Shown one piece after another: positions 7,732 through 15,299 of a stretch of DNA of 25,923 bases. Source of the DNA: an uncultured bacterium (GTDB lineage: Bacteria; Actinomycetota; Coriobacteriia; Coriobacteriales; Coriobacteriaceae); NCBI GenBank assembly GCA_905214425.1, contig CAJMLY010000028.1:1-25923 (forward strand). The letters are read 5' to 3'. A program made the position numbers and the translations under genes. The stretch's first letter is position 1. Every line of letters begins with the position of its first letter. The notes beneath the pieces were generated by a model, which did no database searches, had not been told where the DNA came from, and worked only from the letters and a program-made list of their open reading frames with translations.

Positions 7732-8376
7732 CTAGTCGCAGGCGATATCGAGGTTTTTGCCGATGAGGCCTACGTAGCCGCCCTCGGCAGCCTTGGGGCT
7801 GTCAGCATGGCAGAGAACCCACTTGTCGGCCTTCCAGTAGCAGTAGCTGTCACCGGCGGTAGGCATGTCGGCTGCGGCCTCGGGGCGCGGGCCGTTGGTG
7901 CCCGCCGGCAGCGCCACCATCACCTGGAAGCCGCCGTCGTCGACCATGCAGGGCGTGTAGTGGAGCGTGGTGTTGAAGACCTCGACAACCGTACCCGCCG
8001 GCACGCGGAACGCCTTGACGCACGCGGTATCGAGCTTGCCGTCCTCGATCTCCCAGCGATGCGCCACGAGCAGGATAAAGTCGCGCGCGCCCAAGTTGAA
8101 CTCGCTGGCACGGTGATACTCCAGGCAGTTGAGGCGCGTGTTGTGGCCGTTGCACCAGCCGAGCTGGAAGGGACGGCCGCCAAACATGAGAAAGCCCAGT
8201 TTATCGGCATCTTTGACGTCCTCGAGCTCCGGCGCACTTGCAACGTACTTGCTGCCCTCGGGAATGGGCGTGGCAGAGAGCGCCTCGAGCACGGGCGACG
8301 TGAGCTCGGACGGAACGCCATCCCAAACGTTGCCATAGGATTTGAACTCGGGATCGTTGACAGAGTAGATATGCAT
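7732..8376 (-). CDS. DUF4867-like protein
   Basis: This 214-aa soluble protein has no signal peptide or membrane segment. From memory of the family it resembles DUF4867, a cupin-like group found in Firmicutes and Actinobacteria beside sugar-utilisation genes, whose function is unknown. Features seen include an N-terminal MHIYSVNDPEFKSYG, a central region with LGWCNGHNTRLNCLEYHR and many hydrophobic beta-type stretches, and a C-terminal LIGKNL. The His/Glu/Cys cluster in the centre (about 79-93) could bind a metal, which is inference. A GTG at 8382 also opens the frame, but the ATG at 8376 lies 5 nt after AGGAG and is preferred. An inverted repeat overlaps its promoter, suggesting control by a local repressor. 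Likely monocistronic, since luxS upstream has its own terminator. Confidence 0.7.
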   Translation of the reverse strand: MHIYSVNDPEFKSYGNVWDGVPSELTSPVLEALSATPIPEGSKYVASAPELEDVKDADKLGFLMFGGRPFQLGWCNGHNTRLNCLEYHRASEFNLGARDFILLVAHRWEIEDGKLDTACVKAFRVPAGTVVEVFNTTLHYTPCMVDDGGFQVMVALPAGTNGPRPEAAADMPTAGDSYCYWKADKWVLCHADSPKAAEGGYVGLIGKNLDIACD

Positions 8377-8385
8377 GTTCACTCC

Positions 8386-8411
8386 TGTTCGTAAATGTGA
8401 CTATACGAACA
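8386..8411 (-). promoter_or_regulatory. Promoter -10 and inverted-repeat operator of the DUF4867-like gene
   Basis: TGTTCGTA (8386-8393) and TACGAACA (8404-8411) form a perfect 8-bp inverted repeat separated by 10 bp. On the minus strand a TATAGT -10 box (8400-8405) overlaps the upstream arm, and the ribosome-binding site abuts the other. A further palindrome, TTCTAGAA, lies at 8412-8419. A protein bound here would block transcription. The -35 is weak. Confidence 0.45.
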
Positions 8412-8460
8412 TTCTAGAACAAACATGAGCGATTTTGAACGCTCGTCCCGACCAATCAAC

Positions 8461-8491
8461 AAAAAGGCGCCCCCGCATAAGCGAAGGCGCC
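8461..8491 (-). terminator. Rho-independent terminator of luxS
   Basis: On the minus strand GGCGCCTTCGC pairs with GCGGGGGCGCC (11 bp including G-U pairs) around a TTAT loop, followed directly by TTTTT. It lies about 30 bp after the luxS stop codon and separates luxS from the DUF4867-like gene. Confidence 0.85.
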
Positions 8492-8520
8492 CAATGCGCT
8501 CGTTTTGGGCGATAAAGCTC

Positions 8521-9009
8521 TTACGCCTGCTGATAGCGCAGGTGCTTCTCGTCGATATCGGCCAGGTCGCGGTTGAGGTAACGGCGCGCGAGCCAGTTAG
8601 CCATAGGAAGGTTCTGGTCCAGGTAGTTACCGCACTCCTCGGGAGCGGCACCGGGGACATCGCCCTCAAAGTCGGCGACAAACTCAAACAGCTCGCGGAC
8701 GAGCGGCAAGATCTTCTCGCTCGTCAGCTCGCCAAAGACAACCAGGTAAAAGCCCGTGCGGCAGCCCATGGGGCCAAAGTAGACAATGCGGCTCGACCAC
8801 TCGGCATGATTGCGAAGGAACGTCGCGCCCAGGTGCTCGATGGTGTGGCACTCGGCCGTGTTCATGACCGGCTCCTTGTTGGGCGTAGTCAGGCGCAGGT
8901 CAAACGTGGTGACGGCGGCACCGGTCGCCGGATCGCGGTCGATGCGGCTCACATACACGCCGGGCTCAAGCAGCAGATGATCAACGGAAAAGCTGGCGAT
9001 GCGCTCCAT
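8521..9009 (-). CDS. luxS: S-ribosylhomocysteine lyase
   Basis: This 162-aa metalloenzyme cleaves S-ribosylhomocysteine to homocysteine and DPD, the precursor of autoinducer-2. It thus serves both the activated methyl cycle and interspecies signalling, in the cytoplasm. The metal-binding HxxEH motif is HTIEH at 55-59, the third ligand is Cys126 in EECGNY, and the catalytic cysteine is Cys83 in GPMGCRTGFY. Length is normal. The ATG is preceded by GAGAGGA. The gene is bounded by its own terminator downstream and by a long palindrome upstream that may hold its promoter. No pfs/mtnN or metabolic partner gene is adjacent. Confidence 0.97.
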   Translation of the reverse strand: MERIASFSVDHLLLEPGVYVSRIDRDPATGAAVTTFDLRLTTPNKEPVMNTAECHTIEHLGATFLRNHAEWSSRIVYFGPMGCRTGFYLVVFGELTSEKILPLVRELFEFVADFEGDVPGAAPEECGNYLDQNLPMANWLARRYLNRDLADIDEKHLRYQQA

Positions 9010-9032
9010 GGCAGATCCTCTCGATAGTCAAA

Positions 9033-9104
9033 TTGGGACGGGGCTCTTTTAGCTGGTTCGAATGGTCGCACCAATCATACCAGTCAAAAAAAGCCCCGTC
9101 CCAA
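9033..9104. repeat. Long palindrome (about 25-bp arms) between luxS and the nucleoside hydrolase gene
   Basis: TTGGGACGGGGCT at the left end (from 9033) and AGCCCCGTCCCAA at the right end (to 9104) are inverse complements. Imperfect pairing continues to about 25 bp. A small TGGTCGCACCA hairpin lies inside. The element fills almost all of the 104-bp gap between two minus-strand genes. On the minus strand a TGG-TATGAT sequence (9074-9082) resembles an extended -10 and could start luxS transcription. It may also end the nucleoside hydrolase transcript. Confidence 0.65.
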
Positions 9105-9113
9105 AAAGACAAC

Positions 9114-10088
9114 TTAGCCAAGGACACGGGCCATACGCGTCTTGAACTCGGACAAGAAGCGCGGAGCATCCACGGTCAGTGCCACAAGCGCGCTCTTGTC
9201 CGGATCGGACAGGCGGCGCTCATCGCAGATGGTGCGACCGCGGTACTCGCCCAGCAGATCAACACGCAGGTTGCAGCCGAGCGCACCTACGAGCGTGGGG
9301 TCGACCGCCACGGCAACGGCCAGCGGATCGTGCAGCGCGCAGCCACCCAGGTAGGGCGCGTTCATTTCGTACGAACCGATATAGTGCTCGACCATGCTCG
9401 CAAACGCGCAGCCCGCCATGGTGCCCGAGCCCGTCCAGCCGGCAATGTCGCGGCGTGTGAGCACCACGCGATGCGTCACGTCCAGACCCACCATGGTGAG
9501 CTTACGGCCCGAGCGCAGCACCGCGTCGGCCGCCTCGGGGTCGCTCGCCATATTGGCCTCGGCGCCCGCACTCACGTTACCGGGCACGGTAAGGGCGCCG
9601 CCCATCACGACCACGCGGCCGATGGACATCATCGCCGCCGCATCGCGCTCCAGGGCGAGCGCCAGGTTGGAGAGCGGGCCAGTCGCTACGTAGACCAGAT
9701 CGGGACCATAGGTGCGCGCGGCATCGATCAGATAATCGACCGCAGCGTTGCCGTCGGCCGAGGTCGCCCCCACCGGCTCGTAGGGCGACGCGGGCACGCT
9801 CGCGCCGCCGATGCCGTTCTTGCCGTGAATGAGCGCGGTGGACGCCGGCGGCGTATAGGGCTCAGTCGCCTGCAGAGGACGATCGGCACCCAGGTACACC
9901 GGAACCTCGGGGCGACCCAGCAGATCGAGCACCGCCAGGCAATTGTGCGCCGATTGCTCGACGCGCACGTTGCCAAAGCACGTGGTGATGCCCACGAGCT
10001 CCACCTCGGGGCTCGCGATGGCATAGGCCAGCGCCATCGCATCGTCCACACCCATATCCAGATCAAGGATCAGCTTCTTGATTGCCAT
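9114..10088 (-). CDS. Inosine/uridine-type nucleoside hydrolase
   Basis: This 324-aa enzyme of the IunH/Rih family cleaves the N-glycosidic bond of ribonucleosides to free ribose and base. The calcium-binding signature is at the N-terminus (DLDMGVDDAMAL, with Asp9, Asp11, Asp15 and Asp16). Further family marks are ATGPLSNLALAL at about 158-169, VVVMGGAL and the C-terminal HDPLAVA. Length is normal. The gene lies 30 bp downstream of ribokinase in the same orientation, so the two are an operon: the hydrolase releases ribose and the kinase captures it. No dedicated transporter is adjacent. Substrate choice (purine, pyrimidine or broad, as in RihA/B/C) cannot be read from the sequence. Confidence 0.93.
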   Translation of the reverse strand: MAIKKLILDLDMGVDDAMALAYAIASPEVELVGITTCFGNVRVEQSAHNCLAVLDLLGRPEVPVYLGADRPLQATEPYTPPASTALIHGKNGIGGASVPASPYEPVGATSADGNAAVDYLIDAARTYGPDLVYVATGPLSNLALALERDAAAMMSIGRVVVMGGALTVPGNVSAGAEANMASDPEAADAVLRSGRKLTMVGLDVTHRVVLTRRDIAGWTGSGTMAGCAFASMVEHYIGSYEMNAPYLGGCALHDPLAVAVAVDPTLVGALGCNLRVDLLGEYRGRTICDERRLSDPDKSALVALTVDAPRFLSEFKTRMARVLG

Positions 10089-10118
10089 TGTTCTACTCCG
10101 CTTCTCCGTCTTTATCGT

Positions 10119-11081
10119 TTAACCAAACCAATGTTCAACTTCGGCGCGCGTGGGAATCGATTGCTGAGCGCCCAGGCGCGACACCGTCACTGCCGAGGCG
10201 CGAGCACCCGCGGCCATGCACTCAAAGAGCGGCAAGCCCTCTAGGCGAGCCGCCGCCAACGCGCCGATAAACGTATCGCCGGCGGCCGTGGTATCGACTA
10301 CCGTACTCGAAAGTGCCGGCATGCGCAGCAGCTCACCGCCATCGCCGAGCGTAACCGAGCCGGCACCGCCCAACGTGATGACCGCAGCTCCGGCACCCCT
10401 AGCGAGCAGGGCGTTGAGCGCCGCGACGCAGCTTGCATCGTCCGCGGGCAAGATTCCCGTCAGCACCTGGCACTCGGTCTCGTTGGGACAGACCAGGTCG
10501 ACCGCAGGCCAGACCTCCGCAGGCAGCTCGCAGGCGGGCGCTGGATTAAAGACCGTATAGAACCCCAGCTCGTGAGCGCAAACAAGCGCCTCGGCCGTCG
10601 CCGCAAGGTCGCATTCGCCCTGGGCGATAAAGACGCTTCCGGCAGCCGGGGCAATCTCGCTGGCGCCGCCGTCGAGCTCATGGGCCACCAGACGCCTCAG
10701 CGCGCAGGCAACGTCCGCGCCCGCAAGCGCATGGTTGGCGCCCGGTGACAGTATGATGCGGTTGTCGCCCTCGCAGCGAATGATGGTCGCCGTTCCCGTC
10801 TCCACGTCATCGCGATGCACTACAAAGTCACAGTCCACGCCGGCGTCTTGGAGCCCCGCCACGAGCGACGCGCCGAACGCATCGCGACCGACCGCGCCGA
10901 TCATGTGCGTGCACGCGCCCATACGCGCGGCAGCTACGGCCTGATTGGCGCCCTTGCCTCCGGCGTTGGTGATAAACCCGCTGCCGCCGACGGTCTCGCC
11001 CGCACGCGGTATGCGCTCGCACGCCACCGAAAGGTCCATGTTCATGCTGCCGAACACCGCAACGATGCCGCGATCTGCCAT
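10119..11081 (-). CDS. rbsK: Ribokinase
   Basis: This 320-aa PfkB-family kinase phosphorylates ribose to ribose-5-phosphate with ATP. The N-terminal FGSMNMDLSV, the sugar-binding GGKGANQAVAAARMG (41-55) and the C-terminal DTTAAGDTFIGAL (from 263), with catalytic base Asp269, identify it. It is the first gene of a two-gene operon with the nucleoside hydrolase. The ATG follows GAGGAGG. The promoter at 11145-11173 overlaps an inverted repeat, so the operon is probably repressed until ribose or a nucleoside is present. Together with PyrE, which consumes PRPP, it fits nucleoside scavenging. Other PfkB sugars are possible, but the nucleoside hydrolase partner supports ribose. Confidence 0.93.
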   Translation of the reverse strand: MADRGIVAVFGSMNMDLSVACERIPRAGETVGGSGFITNAGGKGANQAVAAARMGACTHMIGAVGRDAFGASLVAGLQDAGVDCDFVVHRDDVETGTATIIRCEGDNRIILSPGANHALAGADVACALRRLVAHELDGGASEIAPAAGSVFIAQGECDLAATAEALVCAHELGFYTVFNPAPACELPAEVWPAVDLVCPNETECQVLTGILPADDASCVAALNALLARGAGAAVITLGGAGSVTLGDGGELLRMPALSSTVVDTTAAGDTFIGALAAARLEGLPLFECMAAGARASAVTVSRLGAQQSIPTRAEVEHWFG

Positions 11082-11144
11082 GGAAACCTCCTCGTCCGCG
11101 GGCTCTGCACCCGCTGTCGGCCGTCAATCGTGTGCTCTCGCACC

Positions 11145-11174
11145 TCTATAACTTTAGTTCACTTTGATGTGAAC
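11145..11174 (-). promoter_or_regulatory. Promoter and operator of the rbsK-nucleoside hydrolase operon
   Basis: On the minus strand TTCACA (11168-11173) and TATAGA (11145-11150) are separated by exactly 17 bp, a good housekeeping promoter. The inverted repeat GTTCAC-N6-GTGAAC (11157-11174) covers the -35 and spacer, as expected for a repressor operator. The regulator is not in the window. A TACAAT -10 for the divergent acyltransferase gene may lie at 11223-11228 on the plus strand, with a weak -35. Confidence 0.6.
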
Positions 11175-11267
11175 GCGTGCTTGAGCTTGCGCCAGCAGCA
11201 AGCATTCACAGGAGCAGGCAGCTACAATGAAGGCGTGCTGATTATTCTCGTCATTGGATGATGTTTT

Positions 11268-13484
11268 ATGGAACAACTCTCGCAATCGGGCTCGCGCGGT
11301 CGACGCCGCACGGGCAACGAGCCGGCGCCGCACGAACGCGTGAAGGGCGAACGCCGTGCCAACGAACCGCGACGCACCGCGAGCCCCCATCGCGCTTCTG
11401 CCAACAACGCGGGCCGCGCCAACACTCCCGCCGCGGAGCAGACGCCTGCTCGCCCCAAGTCCCGCTACATCCCTGCCCTTGACGGCCTGCGCACGCTTGC
11501 CGTCGTCGCGGTGGTGCTCTATCACCTTAACCTCACGTGGGCTCAGGGCGGCCTGCTTGGCGTCACGATCTTCTTTGTGCTTTCGGGCTATCTGATCACG
11601 CGCTTGCTGCTCAACGAAGTCGCTAAGACCGGCCGCATCGACCTCAAGAGCTTCTGGATCCGCCGCATCCGTCGCCTGGTCCCCGCCGTGGTGACCGTCG
11701 TGGTGGTGACCTGCGCGCTGTGCACCATCTTTAACCACGTGATGCTCACCAAGATGCGCCCCGACATCCTGCCGTCGCTGCTGTTCTTCAACAACTGGTG
11801 GCAGATTGCCCAAAACGTCTCGTACTTCAATGCTCTGGGCGACCCCTCACCGCTCACGCACTTTTGGTCGCTTGCCATCGAGGAACAGTTCTACCTGATT
11901 TGGCCGCCACTGCTGTTTGCCATGGTATCTATGCATGTGAGCAAGCCCAACACGCGCCGCGTGGTTCTGGGCCTTGCCGCGGTATCTGCCCTAGCCATGA
12001 TGGTGCTCTATAACCCCGCCGCCGACCCCAGCCGCGTGTACTACGGCACCGACACCCGTGTGTTCTCGCTGCTGCTGGGTGCCTGGATGGCCTTTATCCC
12101 CGATCGCGACCTGACGCCGGTGCGTCTCGCTCGTCGTTTGGGGCTCAATCGCCTAGCTGGCGCCGCCAAGCACGGCAAGAACGCCGAGGGCAAGCCTGGC
12201 GAGAAGGCCGACGAAGTAGCCGAGACCGCCCCGGCACAGCCGAGCGCCCTCGTGCGTTTTTGGTCCTCGCCCGCATCCATCGATGTGTTGGGCGTCGTGG
12301 GTCTGGTTGGCCTTGCTGCCATGGTCGCGCTCACCAACGGCTACACCGCCTTCCAGTATCGCGGAGGCACACTACTGTGCTCGATCCTCACGCTCATGGT
12401 CATCGCGGCCTGCGTGCAGCCCCAAGGAATGGTTGCCCGCGCGCTGTCCGCCGAGCCGCTCGTGTGGGTTGGCAAGCGCTCGTACAGCATCTACCTGTGG
12501 CACTATCCGCTGCTGTTGCTCATGAACCCGGTCGCCAACATTAATGACACGCCCTGGTGGCAGTATATCTTGCAGGTACTTGTGGTGGTCGCCGTGGCAG
12601 AGTGCTGCTATCGCTTTATCGAGACTCCGTTTAGAAAGGGCGCCTTTGGGCGCACCGTATCCGAGTTCCGCGACGGCACCGCCACGCCCGCCGACTGGGC
12701 ACGCGCGCACGTCCCTGTCTGCGCAGCCTGCGCTGTCGTGTTGGTCGTTGCACTGGGCGGCCTGATCTTTGTGCCCGAGACGTCTGCACTGAGCGGCGAG
12801 GGCGCCGAAGTTCTGAACAAGGAAGCCAAGAACACCGCGCCCACCGACCAGCAGGCGGCCGACGACACCGACAAGGACAACGACGGCTTCCCCGATGGCT
12901 CCTACGATCTGCTTATGATCGGCGACTCCGTGTCGCTGCGTGCCGTAGACACCTTTGACGGCGTGTTCCCGCACAGCCACATCGATGCCGAAAAGGGCCG
13001 CCAGTTCGATGCGGGCCGTGCGACATTTGAAGGCTATATCCAGCAGAACCTTGCCGGCAAGATCGTGGTCTTTGCCCTGGGCACCAACGGCTTGGTAACC
13101 GACGACCAGATCGACGCCATCATGGCCGATGCAGGAGATAAGCGTATTGTGGTGTTTGTGAACACGCGCAGCCCGCAGCCGTGGGTTGGCTCTACCAACC
13201 AGGCCATCGCCAACGCCGCTACGCGCTACAAGAACGTGCGCGTTATCGACTGGTACGGATACAGTGCCAACCGCAACGACCTGTTCGATGGCGATGGCAC
13301 GCATCTATCGACCACTGGCGTGACTGAGTACCTCAACTTGATCCACGATGCCGTCAAGAAGGACCTGCCCGTACACCCCGAGGATCACGTCAACGATCCG
13401 CAGCCGGCAGCCGTCAAGTCCGCCGGCGACGCACTCGTCAATGCCCTCGCCTACAAACCACACAAGCTCGGTGACGACAAGTAA
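11268..13484 (+). CDS. OatA-like O-acetyltransferase (acyltransferase-3 plus SGNH domain)
   Basis: This 738-aa membrane protein resembles OatA-type enzymes that carry acetyl groups across the membrane and place them on peptidoglycan or another surface glycan. After a basic, probably cytoplasmic N-terminus (1-65) comes an acyltransferase-3 domain with about ten TM segments (70-500). It includes LDGLRTLAVVAVVLYHL with the conserved histidine, and LAIEEQFYLIWP. A charged loop interrupts it near 300-325. An extracellular SGNH-type domain follows (about 545-720), with Ser554 in GDSVS, ALGTNG, and Asp676/His679 in DGTHLS. The gene is plus-strand and monocistronic, with only a weak ribosome-binding site before the ATG. 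The acceptor could be peptidoglycan, teichoic acid or capsule. The architecture is certain; the acceptor is not. Confidence 0.88.
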   Translation: MEQLSQSGSRGRRRTGNEPAPHERVKGERRANEPRRTASPHRASANNAGRANTPAAEQTPARPKSRYIPALDGLRTLAVVAVVLYHLNLTWAQGGLLGVTIFFVLSGYLITRLLLNEVAKTGRIDLKSFWIRRIRRLVPAVVTVVVVTCALCTIFNHVMLTKMRPDILPSLLFFNNWWQIAQNVSYFNALGDPSPLTHFWSLAIEEQFYLIWPPLLFAMVSMHVSKPNTRRVVLGLAAVSALAMMVLYNPAADPSRVYYGTDTRVFSLLLGAWMAFIPDRDLTPVRLARRLGLNRLAGAAKHGKNAEGKPGEKADEVAETAPAQPSALVRFWSSPASIDVLGVVGLVGLAAMVALTNGYTAFQYRGGTLLCSILTLMVIAACVQPQGMVARALSAEPLVWVGKRSYSIYLWHYPLLLLMNPVANINDTPWWQYILQVLVVVAVAECCYRFIETPFRKGAFGRTVSEFRDGTATPADWARAHVPVCAACAVVLVVALGGLIFVPETSALSGEGAEVLNKEAKNTAPTDQQAADDTDKDNDGFPDGSYDLLMIGDSVSLRAVDTFDGVFPHSHIDAEKGRQFDAGRATFEGYIQQNLAGKIVVFALGTNGLVTDDQIDAIMADAGDKRIVVFVNTRSPQPWVGSTNQAIANAATRYKNVRVIDWYGYSANRNDLFDGDGTHLSTTGVTEYLNLIHDAVKKDLPVHPEDHVNDPQPAAVKSAGDALVNALAYKPHKLGDDK

Positions 13485-13507
13485 CGCGCAGCCAAATCTG
13501 CTTACAC

Positions 13508-13545
13508 CCGCAGGGGGCGTCGGCCGTGGCCGACGCCCCCTGCGG
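13508..13545. terminator. Perfect 18-bp palindrome after the acyltransferase gene
   Basis: The arms at 13508-13525 and 13528-13545 are exact inverse complements (CCGCAGGGGG...), giving a very stable GC-rich hairpin 24 bp after the stop codon. It lacks a T tract but is probably the transcript end for the acyltransferase. Confidence 0.6.
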
Positions 13546-13729
13546 CAGTTAGGGATGCTCCCTTTGTACCAGCACCTGGAAGCACTCCTGGCGCAACCAA
13601 TGAAGACCTCTACGGATGAATTCCAAGCCGCTCCGCCCCTCCAGACATCGTTTCCGTGCCTCGCGCCTGCCCCAAACAATCAAAACAAGCCCTTTTCGCC
13701 GCGACCTCAAAGGTCTGTGGGCAAAATAG
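13546..13729. other. Non-coding stretch between hairpin and MITE-like element
   Basis: No supported gene is present. A 61-codon frame on the minus strand (13549-13734) has no ribosome-binding site or recognisable product, and it runs into the left arm of the adjacent element. The stretch may be decayed sequence. Confidence 0.4.
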
Positions 13730-13933
13730 GCCAAATATGAGTACTGTTACCATTTTAGTAGCAGGCAAAACCACCCAAAATGACGTTCGGGCGACCCCTA
13801 CAGCCCCCTAAAGCAGTCAACCTGACTGGTTTAAGGCGTATTGAAGCCAATTTTAATGAACATACTATAGGTTATGTTCATTATCTTTTTGGATGTAAAT
13901 GCTATTCACTTAGCAACAGTACTCATATTTGGC
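13730..13933. mobile_element. MITE-like element with 19-bp perfect terminal inverted repeats
   Basis: The sequence GCCAAATATGAGTACTGTT at 13730-13748 is repeated exactly in inverse complement at 13915-13933, enclosing a 204-bp non-coding segment that is far more AT-rich than its surroundings. Inside are two smaller palindromes: CAGTCA/TGACTG near 13814-13828 and AATGAACATA/TATGTTCATT (13855-13864 with 13873-13882). A run of eight T follows the right arm. No transposase and no clear target duplication are visible. It lies between the convergent ends of two genes. An invertible segment is the alternative, but no gene is placed to use a promoter inside it. Confidence 0.55.
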
Positions 13934-13975
13934 ATTTTTTTTCCACACACATATTACTAACCCCCTATAACAGGC

Positions 13976-14011
13976 AAAAAACAGACCGCAACCCATGGCG
14001 GCGGCCTGTTT
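13976..14011 (-). terminator. Rho-independent terminator of the Nramp-related transporter gene
   Basis: On the minus strand AAACAGGCCGC pairs with GCGGTCTGTTT (11 bp, one G-U) and is followed by a run of T. It ends the MgtE-like/Nramp operon 18 bp after its last stop codon. Confidence 0.88.
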
Positions 14012-14028
14012 GGAGTCCAAAAGAGGCG

Positions 14029-15291
14029 CTAAGCGCTGTAGCCCATCGCCTGCAGGACAAACATGACGACCGTCAGCACCGTAATCACGGCGATAGTCGC
14101 CCAAGTGAGCACGTTCCACACACGGCCGTTGCGGTTGGCGCCCATAATGTGACGGTCGGCGGCGATAACCACCTGGAACACCAGAACCACGGGCAGTAGC
14201 ACGCCATTGATGACCTGCGAGGTCATCATAATCTGGAACAGATCGACGCCGGGCATAAGCACCAGCACGGCAGAGATACCGATGATGGCCGTAATGATGC
14301 CGCGATAGACCGGGGCCTCGTCCCAGCTACGGTCGGCACCGCGCTCCCAGCCAAATGCCTCGCAGATAGCGCTCGACGTAACGCCCGGCAGCACGCAGGC
14401 GGCCAAGAAGCTCGCCGCGACCAGGCCCGAGGCAAACAGTACCGTGGACCACTGACCCGCAATAGGCTCCAGCGCGCGGGCAGCATCGGCAGCATCGCTA
14501 ATCTGAATACCCGCCGGGAACAACACCGTACCGGTCGTGATGATAATAAAGCCGGCAATGACATCGGCGGCAAGCGAGCCGCTCACAGTATCAATACGCT
14601 GCAGCACGATGTCGTCCTCGCCCGCATTCTTATCGACCACGTTGTTCTGAGCTAAGAAGATCATCCACGGTGCGATGGTGGTACCGATTGTTGCGACCAC
14701 GAGCGACACGTAGCTGGGATCGTTCTGAATATTGGGGACGACCAAGTCGACCGCGACCTCGCCCCAGTTGGGGCCGGCCATAAACGCGGCGACGATATAG
14801 GTCACGAACACGCAGCTTACCAGCAGCAAAATCTTCTCGATGCGCTGAAAACTGCCCGACATGGTAAGCATCCACACCAGCAGCGCCACGAGCGGCACCG
14901 AGATGCTCGCCGGAACGCCAAACAGAGCAAGGCCACTCGCGATACCCGCAAACTCCGAGATGGTCACCGCCGTGTTGGCAATCAACAGCGCCGCCATGGC
15001 CAGCACGCTCCTGCGCACGCCAAAGCGCTCACGGATGAGCGAGGCCAGGCCCTTACCCGTGACGCATCCGCAGCGCGCCGCGGTCTCCTGCGTCACGATA
15101 AGCAGCACGGTCATGACGGGAAGCATCCAGAGCATCTTATAGCCATAGCTGGCGCCCGCGCTGGAATACGTGGCGATGCCGCCGGCGTCATTGCCCGAAA
15201 GTGCCGCCAGCAGACCGGGGCCCATGGCGCCAAAGATGGCCGCGATGGTCAGCTTTTGCTTGGTGCTCGGCTTTTGCTTCGTATTTTGCAC
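14029..15291 (-). CDS. Nramp-related divalent metal transporter, probable Mg2+ type (NRMT)
   Basis: This 420-aa polytopic membrane protein (about 11 TM segments) belongs to the SLC11/NRAMP fold. The TM1 site, normally DPGN, is DAGG (35-38) in LSGNDAGGIATYSS. The TM6 site, normally MPHN, reads APWM (207-210) in TTIAPWMIFLAQ, so the sulfur ligand that selects Mn2+/Fe2+ is replaced by alanine. TM3 retains SEFAG. Loss of the methionine and asparagine is the known mark of the NRMT clade that transports Mg2+, described to my recollection for an Eggerthella lenta protein. The preferred start is the GTG at 15291, 8 bp after the stop of the MgtE-like gene; an upstream frame extension would run inside that gene. 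The tight spacing suggests translational coupling. MntH-type manganese import is unlikely. Confidence 0.85.
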   Translation of the reverse strand: MQNTKQKPSTKQKLTIAAIFGAMGPGLLAALSGNDAGGIATYSSAGASYGYKMLWMLPVMTVLLIVTQETAARCGCVTGKGLASLIRERFGVRRSVLAMAALLIANTAVTISEFAGIASGLALFGVPASISVPLVALLVWMLTMSGSFQRIEKILLLVSCVFVTYIVAAFMAGPNWGEVAVDLVVPNIQNDPSYVSLVVATIGTTIAPWMIFLAQNNVVDKNAGEDDIVLQRIDTVSGSLAADVIAGFIIITTGTVLFPAGIQISDAADAARALEPIAGQWSTVLFASGLVAASFLAACVLPGVTSSAICEAFGWERGADRSWDEAPVYRGIITAIIGISAVLVLMPGVDLFQIMMTSQVINGVLLPVVLVFQVVIAADRHIMGANRNGRVWNVLTWATIAVITVLTVVMFVLQAMGYSA

Positions 15292-15299
15292 GCGACCAC

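Noticed and set aside
9048..9074. GGTTCGAAT, a tRNA T-arm-like sequence
   Set aside because: It is part of the palindrome at 9033-9104. No acceptor, D or anticodon arms are present.
13549..13734. 61-codon open frame on the minus strand
   Set aside because: No ribosome-binding site and no recognisable product. It may be a relic, but that cannot be supported.
13730..13933. Invertible promoter (phase-variation switch)
   Set aside because: The inverted repeats fit, but both flanking genes converge on the segment, so no gene would be switched. A MITE-like element is the better reading.
13780..14199. 139-codon open frame on the plus strand
   Set aside because: It starts inside the MITE-like element, crosses a terminator and runs antisense into the Nramp-related gene.
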